64,000 nucleotides of DNA from Acidimicrobiaceae bacterium (lineage in GTDB: Bacteria; Actinomycetota; Acidimicrobiia; Acidimicrobiales; RAAP-2). Under the pieces are notes generated by a model that was given only the letters and a program-made list of their open reading frames with translations, had not been told where the DNA came from and made no database searches. Positions 8,230 through 17,191 of this stretch are shown piece by piece (the stretch's first letter is position 1; each line of letters begins with the position of its first letter). The DNA is taken from the NCBI GenBank assembly GCA_003162475.1, contig PMOI01000016.1, forward strand, positions 205,629 to 269,628, written 5' to 3'. Both the position numbers and the translations under genes were made by a program.

Positions 8230-10185
8230 CTAGAGCTGCGCGGCGATCCTTCTGGCGAGTTCGTGGCCCGCCTTGGCGTACGCGGCCGTCGCCACCACGG
8301 CGCCGGGTCCGGCGCGCAACATCAGATGGTCCACGAATCGTTCGTCCGAGACTCGAAATTTGACGGCGTGACGACCATCGTCGAGCACCAACCACTTGGC
8401 GCCGGGGAGCGGCTCGAAGAGCCAACGATTGGCCGCTTCGACGACCACGACGATCTCGTCACCCTCCTCACCCACCTGGGTCAGCCAGTTCGACACCGTG
8501 TCGAGTGGTCGCGTCGCGGGGGCGGGTGAGTTTGCCAGCACGGCGTTGATACGGTCGACGCGAAAGGTCCGCCACGCCGTTCTCGTCGTGCAGTAGGCGC
8601 GTACGTAGGTGTGACCGTTCAAGACCTTCAACTCGCGCGGCTCAATGGCACGGGCGTGGGACTCGTCACTGACTCCAGAGGTGTACTCGATCTTGATCTG
8701 GGAGTGACTTTCGATGGCGCTCTCCACCTGCGCCAGTAACGCCTCGTTGGAGGCCATCACGATCTGCACGGGGGCTTTCGTGGCGTCCTCGATCTTCTCG
8801 ATGGCCGAGAAGATCGCGGCGTCGGTGTAGATCCTTGACGCCTCACGTAGGGCGATGTTCAGTTCAAACAGGTCACGCCACATGAAGGGCGAGGGATCGT
8901 CGGCGCCTTCGGGAAGATCGGAAAAGTCCGCGCGATACGTCGAATCGTCGTTCGCCTCGTCGTCCCAGTCGTCGCATTCCTTGATGACGTGGGCGGGAAA
9001 CGTGTCGGTGCCGTCGGTCGATTCGGCCATGGGCTCCAGTGACACGAGGCGGTCCATGATCAGGCGAACGTGCTCGGACGACAACGAGAAGCGCTTCGAG
9101 AGTTCGCTGATACGCAGTCCGTCATCGCTGACGTACACCGCGTGCAGGAGTTGCAGCGTCTGGCCCAAGACGTCGTTCGAGGGCACGACGTCAAAGGAGA
9201 GGCTCGCCACGTCGGGCGTCTTGCCGCGATTGACCTCTTTCAGCCACGCGGTCAGCTCATTCTTGAGCGACTTGGGAGATTGGAGCCGCACGCGATCGGC
9301 GCTGTCGAGCAGGAGACGTAGGGCGGCGCGCGGACTTTGAAAGGTGATGCTCACCTCCACCGTGCCGTCACTCTTCGTTGCGCTCATCGCGTTGGGATAC
9401 TGACGCACCAACAGTTCGGCGTAGTTCTCGTTCGTCAACACGACGACATCGAGGGGTCTCGGGGATTTGGCGTACTCGGGGCGCCACGCGCGCGCCACCC
9501 GGTCGGTGTCGTCGTCGACCTCGAAGGTGTCCGGCAAGACCACGGGCATCGACGTCATGCGCGTGAATCGATAGCCCTTGATCTCTCGAGTGTCCTTGAC
9601 CCGTGCCACCAGGTAGCTCGCGCCGTCGAAGACGTCGATGACGAGCGGCTCGACGAGACGCGCCTTGTTGGCCGCGGACAAGTACTCAAAGGCGAGGGCG
9701 CGTCGAACATGCAAGGCCCGAAGCACGGGGGTGTAGTAGTTCGACGCCGCCAGTCCCCCGTCGCTGGCCGGAACGTCGTTAAAGACGCTGAAGGCGCCGG
9801 ACTTGCCAAAGCCGCAGAACGACAGCGCCAGTTTGACCACGCGCTCTTCTTCGGGAGTGAAGTAGATGAGGGGCGCGTACCCGCTCTTGGGGTCGATCCG
9901 GTAGCCCACCGAGCCGTCGTCTCTCGAGACGATCTCGATTTCGAAGCCGAGCTCTCGGATCCGAGCCTTGTCACGCTCGAACTTTTGGCGAACGGTGGTG
10001 TCGGCGCCCTCGTAGGCGCGAATCTTCCGTGGACCCTTTGCCGCCGCGGGATATTCGTCGATCTTGAGGTCGCGAAGTATCTCCTCTTGAGTGATCGGTG
10101 CGTACTGCCACGCACGTTGGAGCAGCAACACGAGGGCCACGAGGCGCTCGCGACTCTGCTCAACTCCGCCTCGGATGGTGCTCAT
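8230..10185 (-). CDS. pafBC: Fused double WYL-domain transcriptional regulator (PafB-PafC type)
   Basis: PafB and PafC are WYL-domain regulators that activate the LexA-independent DNA-damage response in actinobacteria. Here they form one chain of 651 residues. An N-terminal winged helix-turn-helix (about 5-90) precedes a first WYL/WCX unit (about 160-330). A second helix-turn-helix (about 350-400, GLRISELSKRFSLSSEHV) precedes a second WYL/WCX unit (about 510-650). The ATG at 10185 is preferred over a GTG at 10209 because GGGAG lies 5 bases before it. In many actinobacteria these genes follow pafA and the proteasome; none of those is here. Instead it sits directly upstream of the relaxase gene, with which it may be co-transcribed. 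Confidence 0.85.
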   Translation of the reverse strand: MSTIRGGVEQSRERLVALVLLLQRAWQYAPITQEEILRDLKIDEYPAAAKGPRKIRAYEGADTTVRQKFERDKARIRELGFEIEIVSRDDGSVGYRIDPKSGYAPLIYFTPEEERVVKLALSFCGFGKSGAFSVFNDVPASDGGLAASNYYTPVLRALHVRRALAFEYLSAANKARLVEPLVIDVFDGASYLVARVKDTREIKGYRFTRMTSMPVVLPDTFEVDDDTDRVARAWRPEYAKSPRPLDVVVLTNENYAELLVRQYPNAMSATKSDGTVEVSITFQSPRAALRLLLDSADRVRLQSPKSLKNELTAWLKEVNRGKTPDVASLSFDVVPSNDVLGQTLQLLHAVYVSDDGLRISELSKRFSLSSEHVRLIMDRLVSLEPMAESTDGTDTFPAHVIKECDDWDDEANDDSTYRADFSDLPEGADDPSPFMWRDLFELNIALREASRIYTDAAIFSAIEKIEDATKAPVQIVMASNEALLAQVESAIESHSQIKIEYTSGVSDESHARAIEPRELKVLNGHTYVRAYCTTRTAWRTFRVDRINAVLANSPAPATRPLDTVSNWLTQVGEEGDEIVVVVEAANRWLFEPLPGAKWLVLDDGRHAVKFRVSDERFVDHLMLRAGPGAVVATAAYAKAGHELARRIAAQL

Positions 10186-10259
10186 CAAACTCCCGTTCTT
10201 GCTTGACACGAGGGTAGCGGGCGCCGCGCTTCACCAGTAACGAACGACGTGGCGCGAGG

Positions 10260-10763
10260 TTACGCCTCGGGGTCCCCCGGCACTTCCTCGCGGCGCCACG
10301 AGCCCGATCGTCCGCCCGACTTTTCCCAGAGGGCCACGCGCTCGATGGTCATCGTTCGATCGCTCGACTTACACATGTCGTAGATCGTCAGGGCCGCAAC
10401 CGTGACCGCGGTCAAAGCCTCCATCTCGACACCCGTGCGATCAATCGTGTCGACGCCGGCCTCGAGGTCGATGTGCGTGTCGGCGATAGTGAAGTTCACG
10501 TAGACGTTGCCCACCAGCACGGGGTGCGACGTCGGCAGGAGCGACGACGCCTGCTTCGCGGCCTGGATGCCAGCCACGCGAGCCGTCGCGAGCACGTCGC
10601 CCTTGTTCAATGTATTCGCCGCTACCGCGGCGGTCGTCGAGGCGAGCATCGTGACACGACATCGCGCCAGGGCGCGTCGCGCACTGACCTCCGTGGGTCC
10701 AACGTCACGGGGGAATGCAGCGCCGGCTGGGCCGCCGCGTCGTAGTTGGTGGAAGTCGTCCAC
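10260..10763 (-). CDS. moaC: Cyclic pyranopterin monophosphate synthase
   Basis: MoaC converts the MoaA product to cyclic pyranopterin monophosphate, the first stable intermediate of molybdenum cofactor synthesis. The family blocks KGDVLATARVAGIQAAKQ, SHPV, TGVEMEALTAVTVAAL and IYDMCKSSDR are present, then KSGGRSG near the end. The usual LxPxCHPL reads LLPTSHPV here, with Ser in place of Cys. The 167-residue length is normal. A GTG start at 10763 is used, without an obvious ribosome site. No other moa genes are adjacent; a MoeB-like protein lies 20 kb away. Confidence 0.9.
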   Translation of the reverse strand: MDDFHQLRRGGPAGAAFPRDVGPTEVSARRALARCRVTMLASTTAAVAANTLNKGDVLATARVAGIQAAKQASSLLPTSHPVLVGNVYVNFTIADTHIDLEAGVDTIDRTGVEMEALTAVTVAALTIYDMCKSSDRTMTIERVALWEKSGGRSGSWRREEVPGDPEA

Positions 10764-10805
10764 CGCGCCATGTTAGGCCACGATCGACGTATCTTCCCCT
10801 ACCAG

Positions 10806-10811
10806 TACACT
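10806..10811 (+). promoter_or_regulatory. -10 box (TACACT) before the FmdB-like gene
   Basis: TACACT lies about 31 bases before the ATG at 10843, leaving a leader of about 25 bases that contains CGGAG as ribosome site. This is a leadered arrangement, unlike many genes in the window. Confidence 0.35.
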
Positions 10812-10842
10812 GCTCTAGTTACGTTTCCAATCGGAGTGCTTC

Positions 10843-11163
10843 ATGCCCACCTACGAATACGAGTGTCAGCAGTGCCACGAACGGGTCGAGGCTGTCCAAA
10901 AGTTCTCGGATCCGACGCTGACGGTCTGCCCCTTGTGCGGCGGCGAACTACGCAAGATCTTCTCCGCGGTGGGCATCGTCTTTAAGGGCAGTGGCTTCTA
11001 CAAGAACGACAGCCGCGGGTCAGCCCCCAAGACGTCGACGACGCCCAGCACGAGTTCGAGTACCGACACGAGCGCCGCAACGCCAGCCGCAACGCCAGGC
11101 GCGACGTCAACGCCGAGTTCGACGCCCAGCACCCCGGCGCCGTCCACTCCCAGTTCTAGCTAG
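10843..11163 (+). CDS. FmdB-family zinc-ribbon protein with Ser/Thr/Pro-rich tail
   Basis: The first 45 residues are a FmdB-type zinc ribbon, MPTYEYECQQC followed by CPLCGG, giving two CxxC pairs. After the conserved FKGSGFY motif (about residues 47-53) the remaining half is low-complexity Ser, Thr, Ala and Pro. The biochemical role of this family is unclear; a regulatory or nucleic-acid function is often suggested. CGGAG precedes the ATG. The stop codon overlaps the stop of convergent tldE in a CTAG tetranucleotide. Confidence 0.8.
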   Translation: MPTYEYECQQCHERVEAVQKFSDPTLTVCPLCGGELRKIFSAVGIVFKGSGFYKNDSRGSAPKTSTTPSTSSSTDTSAATPAATPGATSTPSSTPSTPAPSTPSSS

Positions 11164-12515
11164 GACCCCGAGACCGCGATCCCGGCGATCGCGAGCGTCT
11201 GGCCCGCGGCGCTGCCAGGAAGCCACTCCACGTCGTTACCCACGTGAGTGAGGTCGAGCAACATGCGCTGCAAGGTCGAGGCCACGGTGAGCTCGCGAAC
11301 CGGCTCAGCCAATTGGCCATCACGGATCATGAGACCCGTGACGCCGACGGAGAAGTCCCCCGACACAGGATTGACGCCCGAGTGCACGCCCATGATCGAT
11401 TCGACGTACACGCCAAAGCCGACGCCCTTGAGAATCGTCGCTTGATCCTCTTCGCCGGGTTCGAGTTGTAACGCGCGACACCCCGCCGAGGGCGAACCGG
11501 CGATGCCGCCGCGCAGGGCACTGCCCGTCGATGCGGTACCGGCGCGCCGCGCGGAGTACGTGTCGTAAACGAATCCCTGGAGCTGTCCCTTGCTGATGAG
11601 GACGTTGCGACGACACGCGAGGCCCTCACCGTCATGCGAACTCGCCGCGAAGTGACGAGGGTCGGTGGGGTCGTCGATGAGACTGAAGAGCGGCGAGGCC
11701 ACCACTTCCCCTACTCGATCGGCGAAAAAAGAACGACCCCGAACGACCGCGTCACCACTCAAAGCGCCCCCGATGATCGCGAGAAGCGTCGCGGCGGTGC
11801 GCGGATCGAACACCGCCGTGCACTTCATGGACGCGGGCTTCACGGCGCCGAGCATGCGCGTCGCGCGCGTGATGGCGTCGTGGGCCGCGAGTTCGATGTC
11901 CAGTTCGCCCGGTGCTCTTCCGGCGCTGAGTCCCCAACCGGTCTGATCGTCGTTGCCGTCACTGGCGATGGCTTCGACCGAGAGGTACGCACCCGAGCGC
12001 GCGTAGGACGCTCGAATACCGGTGGACGAGACGATGGCGGCTTCGGCGACGTAGTCCGAGTAGTTCGCCGAGTCGACTTGGCGAATGCGCGGGTCACCGT
12101 CACGCACTCGTCGTTCCAGCTCAATGGCCATGGCGATTTTGTCGTCGAGCGGCGTCGTCAACACCGTGTCGTCACGCAACGACAGGGCCACCGGATCCAC
12201 GCCGTCGGGACGAGCGAAGGCGACGAACTCGTCTTCGGAGGCGAAACGTACGTTGTCACGGGCTTCACGCAGGGCGTCGCGCACGGACTCCTCGTCGAGA
12301 GATCCGGCCCACGCGGTGCCCACCTGGGCTCCGCTCACGCCGTCGGTCAGCACACGAATCCCAATGCCCGAGGAACTCGCGCTCGACAGGTTCTCGATCT
12401 CGCCCTGGTATGCCCGGACCTCGGTCTCGACGCCGCTGGAGACGTAGATCTCGATCTCTTCGTTTCCCTTAGCCGATTCGAGAAGTCGCTCAGCCTGTTC
12501 GAGAAGGTCACTCAC
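11160..12515 (-). CDS. tldE: TldE/PmbA family protein, metalloprotease partner subunit
   Basis: This 451-residue protein is the TldE (PmbA) partner of the TldD-TldE heterodimeric metalloprotease, which degrades unfolded peptides and matures some modified peptides. It shows the family fold and lacks the HExxxH motif, as expected for TldE. It begins with the typical LLEQAERLLESAKG and contains VRVLTDGVSGAQVGTAW-like strands. The start overlaps the stop of tldD by 4 bases, so the two are coupled. Its stop overlaps that of the convergent FmdB-like gene. Confidence 0.88.
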   Translation of the reverse strand: MSDLLEQAERLLESAKGNEEIEIYVSSGVETEVRAYQGEIENLSSASSSGIGIRVLTDGVSGAQVGTAWAGSLDEESVRDALREARDNVRFASEDEFVAFARPDGVDPVALSLRDDTVLTTPLDDKIAMAIELERRVRDGDPRIRQVDSANYSDYVAEAAIVSSTGIRASYARSGAYLSVEAIASDGNDDQTGWGLSAGRAPGELDIELAAHDAITRATRMLGAVKPASMKCTAVFDPRTAATLLAIIGGALSGDAVVRGRSFFADRVGEVVASPLFSLIDDPTDPRHFAASSHDGEGLACRRNVLISKGQLQGFVYDTYSARRAGTASTGSALRGGIAGSPSAGCRALQLEPGEEDQATILKGVGFGVYVESIMGVHSGVNPVSGDFSVGVTGLMIRDGQLAEPVRELTVASTLQRMLLDLTHVGNDVEWLPGSAAGQTLAIAGIAVSGS

Positions 12516-13909
12516 GCGGCCGCACCACCGATGGTGATCGCGCTGAGGCGCATCGTGGCCTGACCACAGCCCACGGGAACCTGTTGGCCGTCTTTGCCGC
12601 AGGTGCCGGGCATCATGGAGAAGTCTCTGCCCACGGCGTCGACACGCTGGAGGATCTCGGGTCCATTCCCAATGAGGTTGCAGTCACGAAGTGGTGCGGT
12701 GATCTTGCCGTCCTCGATCAAGAACGCGGCCGTCATACCGAAGACGAAGTCGCCGGTGGCGGTGTTGACCTGGCCGCCGCCGAGCTGCGCGACGTACACG
12801 CCGTAGGGAGTCTGGGCCACGATCTCGTCCGCGTCGGAATCACCCTCCAAGAGATACGTGTTGGTCATCCGCACCATTGGTAGGTGCTGATAGCTCTGAC
12901 GTCGACCGTTCGCCGAAACGTGACGACCCTCCTTACGCGCGCGCAAGTAGTCCCACATGTAGTCGGTCAAGACGCCGTTCTCGATCAAGACGTTGCGCGA
13001 ACTCGGGTGGCCTTCGTCGTCGATGGCGAGGTAGCCCCACTCACCGGCCACCGTGCCGTCGTCAACGAGGGTGACGAGGGGACTCGCGACCTGTTGGCCG
13101 ACCTTGCCGGCGTAGACCGACGCCTGCTTCATGATGGCGTCGGCTTCGAGACCATGTCCGCACGCCTCGTGAAAGAGAATGCCTCCCGAGCCGCTCGCCA
13201 GCACCACCGGGAGGTCCCCCGACGGGGCCGGTCGCGCTTGGAGTTTCGTGATGGCCTGTCGCGCTGCACCCCGGGCGGCCTCTTCTATGACCTCGGGGTT
13301 CAAGAGCTCGAAGCCCCTCGTCGCCGCGACGGGACGATATCCCGTCTGCATTCCCGTATCGCCCGTGGCGATACACGACACGTTGAATCGCGTGCGTACC
13401 TGATGATCGCTCGCGAAGACGCCCTCGGAGTTCGCGACCACGAAGCGCCGGGTGGAGTCGCCGAGCCCGACTTGTACCTGAGTGATCGCGGACCCTTCTG
13501 ATCGGGCCACGTCGTCGGCCTGGAGCAGGAGTTCGATCTTCTTCGACTTCTCAACGTCGCTCGGTTCGATCTGGGCCGACGACGGGTACCGGCGAAGTGG
13601 TTCGAGCGCGACCTCACGGACACCGCCCCCACCTTCTCGGGCCACGGCGGCCGCGGCGCGCGCGGCGGCTAAGAGACCCGTCTCACTGAGATCGGCCGTG
13701 TGCGCGAAGCCCGTCGTCTCACCGACGACCACGCGGACGCCCGCGCCGCGATCGCGACCAGAGCTCAACTCCTCGACGCGGCGCTGATCGAGCACCGCCG
13801 ACGACGTCGCGCGGTCTTCGACGAAGACCTCCGCGAACTGCCCGCCACGGCTCAGCGCTTCGTCAATGGTGCGCTGCAGCACGTCACCTTCTACCAGTTG
13901 AGAACCCAT
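12512..13909 (-). CDS. tldD: TldD metalloprotease, catalytic subunit
   Basis: TldD supplies the active site of the TldD-TldE protease. The zinc motif HEACGHGLEAD (HExxxH) is intact, and the C-terminal GTCGKDGQQVPVGCGQ matches the family. The start chosen is the ATG at 13909 (465 residues), because a TAGCCT -10 box lies 7 bases upstream; the frame stays open further upstream but the extra residues are not family-like. No precursor-peptide gene of a modified peptide is adjacent, so housekeeping proteolysis is the default role. Confidence 0.9.
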   Translation of the reverse strand: MGSQLVEGDVLQRTIDEALSRGGQFAEVFVEDRATSSAVLDQRRVEELSSGRDRGAGVRVVVGETTGFAHTADLSETGLLAAARAAAAVAREGGGGVREVALEPLRRYPSSAQIEPSDVEKSKKIELLLQADDVARSEGSAITQVQVGLGDSTRRFVVANSEGVFASDHQVRTRFNVSCIATGDTGMQTGYRPVAATRGFELLNPEVIEEAARGAARQAITKLQARPAPSGDLPVVLASGSGGILFHEACGHGLEADAIMKQASVYAGKVGQQVASPLVTLVDDGTVAGEWGYLAIDDEGHPSSRNVLIENGVLTDYMWDYLRARKEGRHVSANGRRQSYQHLPMVRMTNTYLLEGDSDADEIVAQTPYGVYVAQLGGGQVNTATGDFVFGMTAAFLIEDGKITAPLRDCNLIGNGPEILQRVDAVGRDFSMMPGTCGKDGQQVPVGCGQATMRLSAITIGGAAA

Positions 13910-13916
13910 GAAACTC

Positions 13917-13922
13917 AGGCTA
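13917..13922 (-). promoter_or_regulatory. Leaderless -10 box (TAGCCT) for tldD
   Basis: On the minus strand TAGCCT ends 7 bases before the tldD ATG. Confidence 0.45.
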
Positions 13923-13943
13923 CAGGTCGGAACTTGCGTCTCA

Positions 13944-13962
13944 GTCGAGCGCGACGCTCGAC
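13944..13962. promoter_or_regulatory. Inverted repeat between tldD and dxs
   Basis: GTCGAGC (13944-13950) and GCTCGAC (13956-13962) are perfect 7-base arms around GCGAC. The element ends two bases before the dxs -10 box, a place where a bound repressor would block polymerase. An operator is inferred; a stem in GC-rich DNA by chance is possible. Confidence 0.35.
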
Positions 13963-13964
13963 AG

Positions 13965-13970
13965 TAGGCT
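13965..13970 (+). promoter_or_regulatory. Leaderless -10 box (TAGGCT) for dxs
   Basis: TAGGCT ends 7 bases before the dxs GTG. The identical hexamer precedes four other genes in the window. Confidence 0.5.
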
Positions 13971-13977
13971 GAATATT

Positions 13978-15903
13978 GTGATTCTGCCGTCCATCGAAAC
14001 ACCCGCTGACCTACAGCCTCTCTCCTACGAACAGTTGCAACTTCTTAGTCAAGAGATCCGCGATTTCATCATCGAGAGCGTCCGGAAAACCGGAGGACAC
14101 CTCGGGTCCAACCTGGGTGTGGTGGAACTCACGCTGGCTCTGCACCGAGTCTTCGAATCGCCGAAGGACATCTTGCTCTGGGACACCGGACACCAGGCCT
14201 ACGTGCACAAACTTCTCACGGGGCGACGCTACGGCTTCAAGAACCTTCGCCAACGCGGCGGGCTCTCGGGCTACCCCAACCGCACCGAGAGCCAACACGA
14301 CTGGATCGAGTCGAGTCACGCCTCGACGGCCCTGTCGTACGCGCACGGCCTCTCCGTCGCGCTCGAACAGCGCCATGAACTCATTGGTCGAGGCGGAAAG
14401 CGTCACGTGGTCGCCGTCGTCGGTGACGGATCGCTCACCGGAGGGATGGCTTACGAGGCACTCAACAACTTGGGACACTCGAACCAGCGTGTCGTGATCG
14501 TGTTGAACGACAACGGACGCAGTTACGCACCGACCATCTCCAAGCTCTCGGAGTCGCTCACCGCCCTACGACTGAACCGTACGTACCTGACCTTTCGCGA
14601 TCGCATTCGACGGCTGGTTCCTCGCCTACCGCGCGTGGGCAAGGCCGCCTACCTCGGCATCGACGGATTCACTTCGGTGGTTCGAGAGATGGTCACCCCC
14701 CACACGTTCTTCGAGAATCTCGGCGTCCGCTACGTGGGGCCGGTTGATGGGCACAACATCGAGGTGCTCGAGAAGGCCCTGAAGTCCGCGGCCGAGTGGG
14801 ACGGTCCCATTGTCGTGCACGCGCTCACCCAAAAGGGTCGAGGTTACGAACCCGCCATGTGCGACGACCTCAAGATGCACGACTACAAACTCCCCCCGCT
14901 CGTGAACGATGACACGGTGGTGTCGAGCTCGTTCTCCCAGGCGTTCTCCGAAACCCTGGTTCGACTGGCGACTGACGACGAGCGCATCGTTGCGATCACC
15001 GCCGCCATGGCGGGGCCAACGGGACTCTTGAAGTTTCAGGCGAAGTTCCCCGATCGATTCTTTGACGTGGGCATTGCCGAACAACACGCCGTCACGGCTG
15101 CGGCCGGCATGGCGATGGGCGGACTGAAGCCCATCGTCGCTATCTACGCCACGTTCTTCTCGCGCGCTTTCGACCAGGCCCATCTCGACGTCGGTCTCTT
15201 GAACCTGCCCGTGGTCTTCGTCTTCGATCGCGCGGGCATCACCGGCGACGACGGACCGAGTCACCATGGACTACTCGACATTGCGCTCTGTTTGGCCATT
15301 CCCAACATGATCGTCTTCGCGCCCTCGTCGGCCGAAGAGGTTCCCGTCATGCTCGAGAGTGCCCTCGACCTCTCGACGCCGACCGCGCTGCGCTACCCCA
15401 AGACCTTGCCCCAACCCTTCGATGGAAAGGTCGGCCACGGTCTTCACGCCCGTGAGGTCGTGCGAGGTGATGGATCCCTGTGCGTCTTGGCCGTGGGCAA
15501 GATGGCACCGTCCGCGTACCGGGCTCTAGAACTCATGGGCGATGAAGCCCGGCGCGTCACGCTCTACGACGTACGCGTACTCCCACCGGACGCCGAGATG
15601 ATTGACGAAGCCCTTGGTCACGATCGCGTCATCACTATCGAAGACGGGACTCGCCACGGCGGGGCCGGAACCTTGATGGTCTCGGCGGTTCGCCGGCGCG
15701 CGCAAGAACTCGAACGCCCCTTTCCCACCACGCGCATCTTGGGCGTGCCGCGGGTCTACCTCGAGCACCACCGCCCCGACGAACTCCTGGCTGAACTCGG
15801 ACTCGACCCCGAAGGGCTCGCCCAGGCATTCACACGACTACTCGCCGGCCAGCCGGAGTTTCCGCGCGAGTTCCACGAAGCACCCCGCCCGAACTACTCC
15901 TGA
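13978..15903 (+). CDS. dxs: 1-deoxy-D-xylulose-5-phosphate synthase
   Basis: DXS joins pyruvate and glyceraldehyde 3-phosphate with thiamine diphosphate, the entry step of the MEP isoprenoid pathway. The 641-residue chain has the expected parts. The N-terminal TPP domain contains the His of GGHLGSNLGVVELT (about residues 40-53) and GDGSLTGGMAYEALNN, with LNDNGRSYAPT after it. The pyrimidine domain has GIAEQHAVTAAAGMA, and a transketolase C-domain closes the protein. The GTG start is supported by the TAGGCT box 7 bases upstream. It depends on the cofactor made by the ThiE pathway, whose gene is elsewhere in the window. Confidence 0.95.
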   Translation: MILPSIETPADLQPLSYEQLQLLSQEIRDFIIESVRKTGGHLGSNLGVVELTLALHRVFESPKDILLWDTGHQAYVHKLLTGRRYGFKNLRQRGGLSGYPNRTESQHDWIESSHASTALSYAHGLSVALEQRHELIGRGGKRHVVAVVGDGSLTGGMAYEALNNLGHSNQRVVIVLNDNGRSYAPTISKLSESLTALRLNRTYLTFRDRIRRLVPRLPRVGKAAYLGIDGFTSVVREMVTPHTFFENLGVRYVGPVDGHNIEVLEKALKSAAEWDGPIVVHALTQKGRGYEPAMCDDLKMHDYKLPPLVNDDTVVSSSFSQAFSETLVRLATDDERIVAITAAMAGPTGLLKFQAKFPDRFFDVGIAEQHAVTAAAGMAMGGLKPIVAIYATFFSRAFDQAHLDVGLLNLPVVFVFDRAGITGDDGPSHHGLLDIALCLAIPNMIVFAPSSAEEVPVMLESALDLSTPTALRYPKTLPQPFDGKVGHGLHAREVVRGDGSLCVLAVGKMAPSAYRALELMGDEARRVTLYDVRVLPPDAEMIDEALGHDRVITIEDGTRHGGAGTLMVSAVRRRAQELERPFPTTRILGVPRVYLEHHRPDELLAELGLDPEGLAQAFTRLLAGQPEFPREFHEAPRPNYS

Positions 15904-15929
15904 CCTGTCGCGCCAAACTCGCGCGACGG

Positions 15930-15935
15930 TAAAAT
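15930..15935 (+). promoter_or_regulatory. Leaderless -10 box (TAAAAT) for msrB
   Basis: TAAAAT ends 6 bases before the msrB GTG and is one base from the consensus TATAAT. Confidence 0.5.
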
Positions 15936-15941
15936 GGTGCC

Positions 15942-16340
15942 GTGACGTACGAGATTGAAAAGACCGACGCCGAGTGGCGCGACGAACTCTCCCCCGATCG
16001 TTACGCGGTACTGAGAAAGGCCGCCACCGAGGCGCCCTTCACTGGATCGTTATTGCACGTCGATGCCGATGGGGCGTTCAGCTGCGCGGGTTGCGGTCAG
16101 ACCCTCTTCACCAGTTCCCAGAAGTTCGACTCGGGCTGTGGATGGCCGAGCTTTGACGCCTGCGAGCCCGGAACCGTCGTCGAGCGAAGGGACAAGTCAC
16201 TCTTTCGCGAGCGCACCGAGATCCTCTGTTCAAAGTGTGGCGGCCACTTAGGACACGTCTTTGACGACGGACCCACGGCCAGCGGACTTCGCTACTGCGT
16301 GAACTCCCTCGCCATCGACTTCGACGAGTCCACGCGCTAA
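15942..16340 (+). CDS. msrB: Peptide-methionine (R)-S-oxide reductase
   Basis: MsrB reduces the R form of methionine sulfoxide in proteins. The 132-residue chain carries the zinc-site Cys pairs CAGC and CSKC, the conserved SGCGWPSF motif, GGHLGHVFDDGP, and the catalytic RYCVNSLAI. The GTG start follows a TAAAAT box. Its TAA stop overlaps the TAG of convergent ftsX in a CTAA tetranucleotide. Confidence 0.95.
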   Translation: MTYEIEKTDAEWRDELSPDRYAVLRKAATEAPFTGSLLHVDADGAFSCAGCGQTLFTSSQKFDSGCGWPSFDACEPGTVVERRDKSLFRERTEILCSKCGGHLGHVFDDGPTASGLRYCVNSLAIDFDESTR

Positions 16341-17191
16341 ACGTCGAGGAATCGACGGATCGCGATCGCCGATCCCACCGACCCGATCACCACGCCCACG
16401 ATCAAGACAACGGCGTTGGTGCCGATCAGGGCCGAGGTGTTGAGTTGGAACTCATTGTGCAAGGGGTACCACGTGTGCAGGGCCGTCACGGCCAACGCCG
16501 CGACGATCGCTCCCATCAGACCTTGAATGAAACCTTCGGTGATGTAGGGAATCCGAATGAACCAGTTCGTCGCGCCGACCAACTTCATCACGGAGACCTC
16601 CCGGCGTCGCGCGAAGATCGCCATCCGAATCGTGTTAAGGATCAGCACCGACGCCGACAGGAGCAGTACCGCGGCGAGCGCCAAGAAGACGATCTGCAGA
16701 ACGCGGATCACCTTGTTCATCTCACGGATCTGTGATCCAGGCGTCGTGACCTGGTACACACCCGGCAGCGGCTGGTACGTGTTCTGTACCAGGAAAGCGT
16801 CCGAAGGCACCGTTGGCGTACAGCGAAACGACGTCGGCATCGTAGAAACGCTAAGTACGCTCCACTCGTTCACGGGCAGCAGCTTCTTCGCCTCGGCGAG
16901 GTCTTGGGCCTGGGTGTAGAAGACGCAGTTCTTCACTATCGGCGAACTCGTGAGTTGCGAGCGCACGCTCGTGATCTCACTCGCCGAGGCCGTGGGTTGC
17001 ATCCAGACCGTCACGCGCGTGCCCTGTTGCCACAAGACCGACGCCTGCGCGGCGCTCTGCTTCAAGAGAAGAGCCGATCCGACGAGGGATAACGAGACCG
17101 CGACGCACAACACCGCCGCGATCGTCATCATGCGGTTACGCCAGAGGTTGCTGAACGTCTCTTTAAAGGCGTAGCGGAAGTACACGCGCAT
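16337..17191 (-). CDS. ftsX: Cell-division ABC transporter permease FtsX
   Basis: FtsX works with FtsE at the septum, where it controls peptidoglycan hydrolases rather than moving a substrate. The 284-residue protein has a first membrane helix (about residues 20-42), an extracellular domain of about 120 residues, and three C-terminal helices (about 170-192, 215-240 and 258-280). The ATG overlaps the ftsE stop by one base (TAATG), so the pair is coupled. Order ftsE-ftsX is normal for bacteria. Confidence 0.92.
   Translation of the reverse strand: MRVYFRYAFKETFSNLWRNRMMTIAAVLCVAVSLSLVGSALLLKQSAAQASVLWQQGTRVTVWMQPTASASEITSVRSQLTSSPIVKNCVFYTQAQDLAEAKKLLPVNEWSVLSVSTMPTSFRCTPTVPSDAFLVQNTYQPLPGVYQVTTPGSQIREMNKVIRVLQIVFLALAAVLLLSASVLILNTIRMAIFARRREVSVMKLVGATNWFIRIPYITEGFIQGLMGAIVAALAVTALHTWYPLHNEFQLNTSALIGTNAVVLIVGVVIGSVGSAIAIRRFLDV

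Noticed and set aside
9337..10206. 289-codon frame antisense to pafBC
   Set aside because: Composition is typical of a shadow, and the minus-strand product is a clear family member.
5577..10259. Complete integrative mobile element around the relaxase
   Set aside because: No integrase, replication gene, direct repeats or tRNA edge could be found; only the relaxase/coupling pair is supported.
11634..12563. 309-codon frame antisense to tldE
   Set aside because: tldE is certain on the other strand and the frame shows no family motif.
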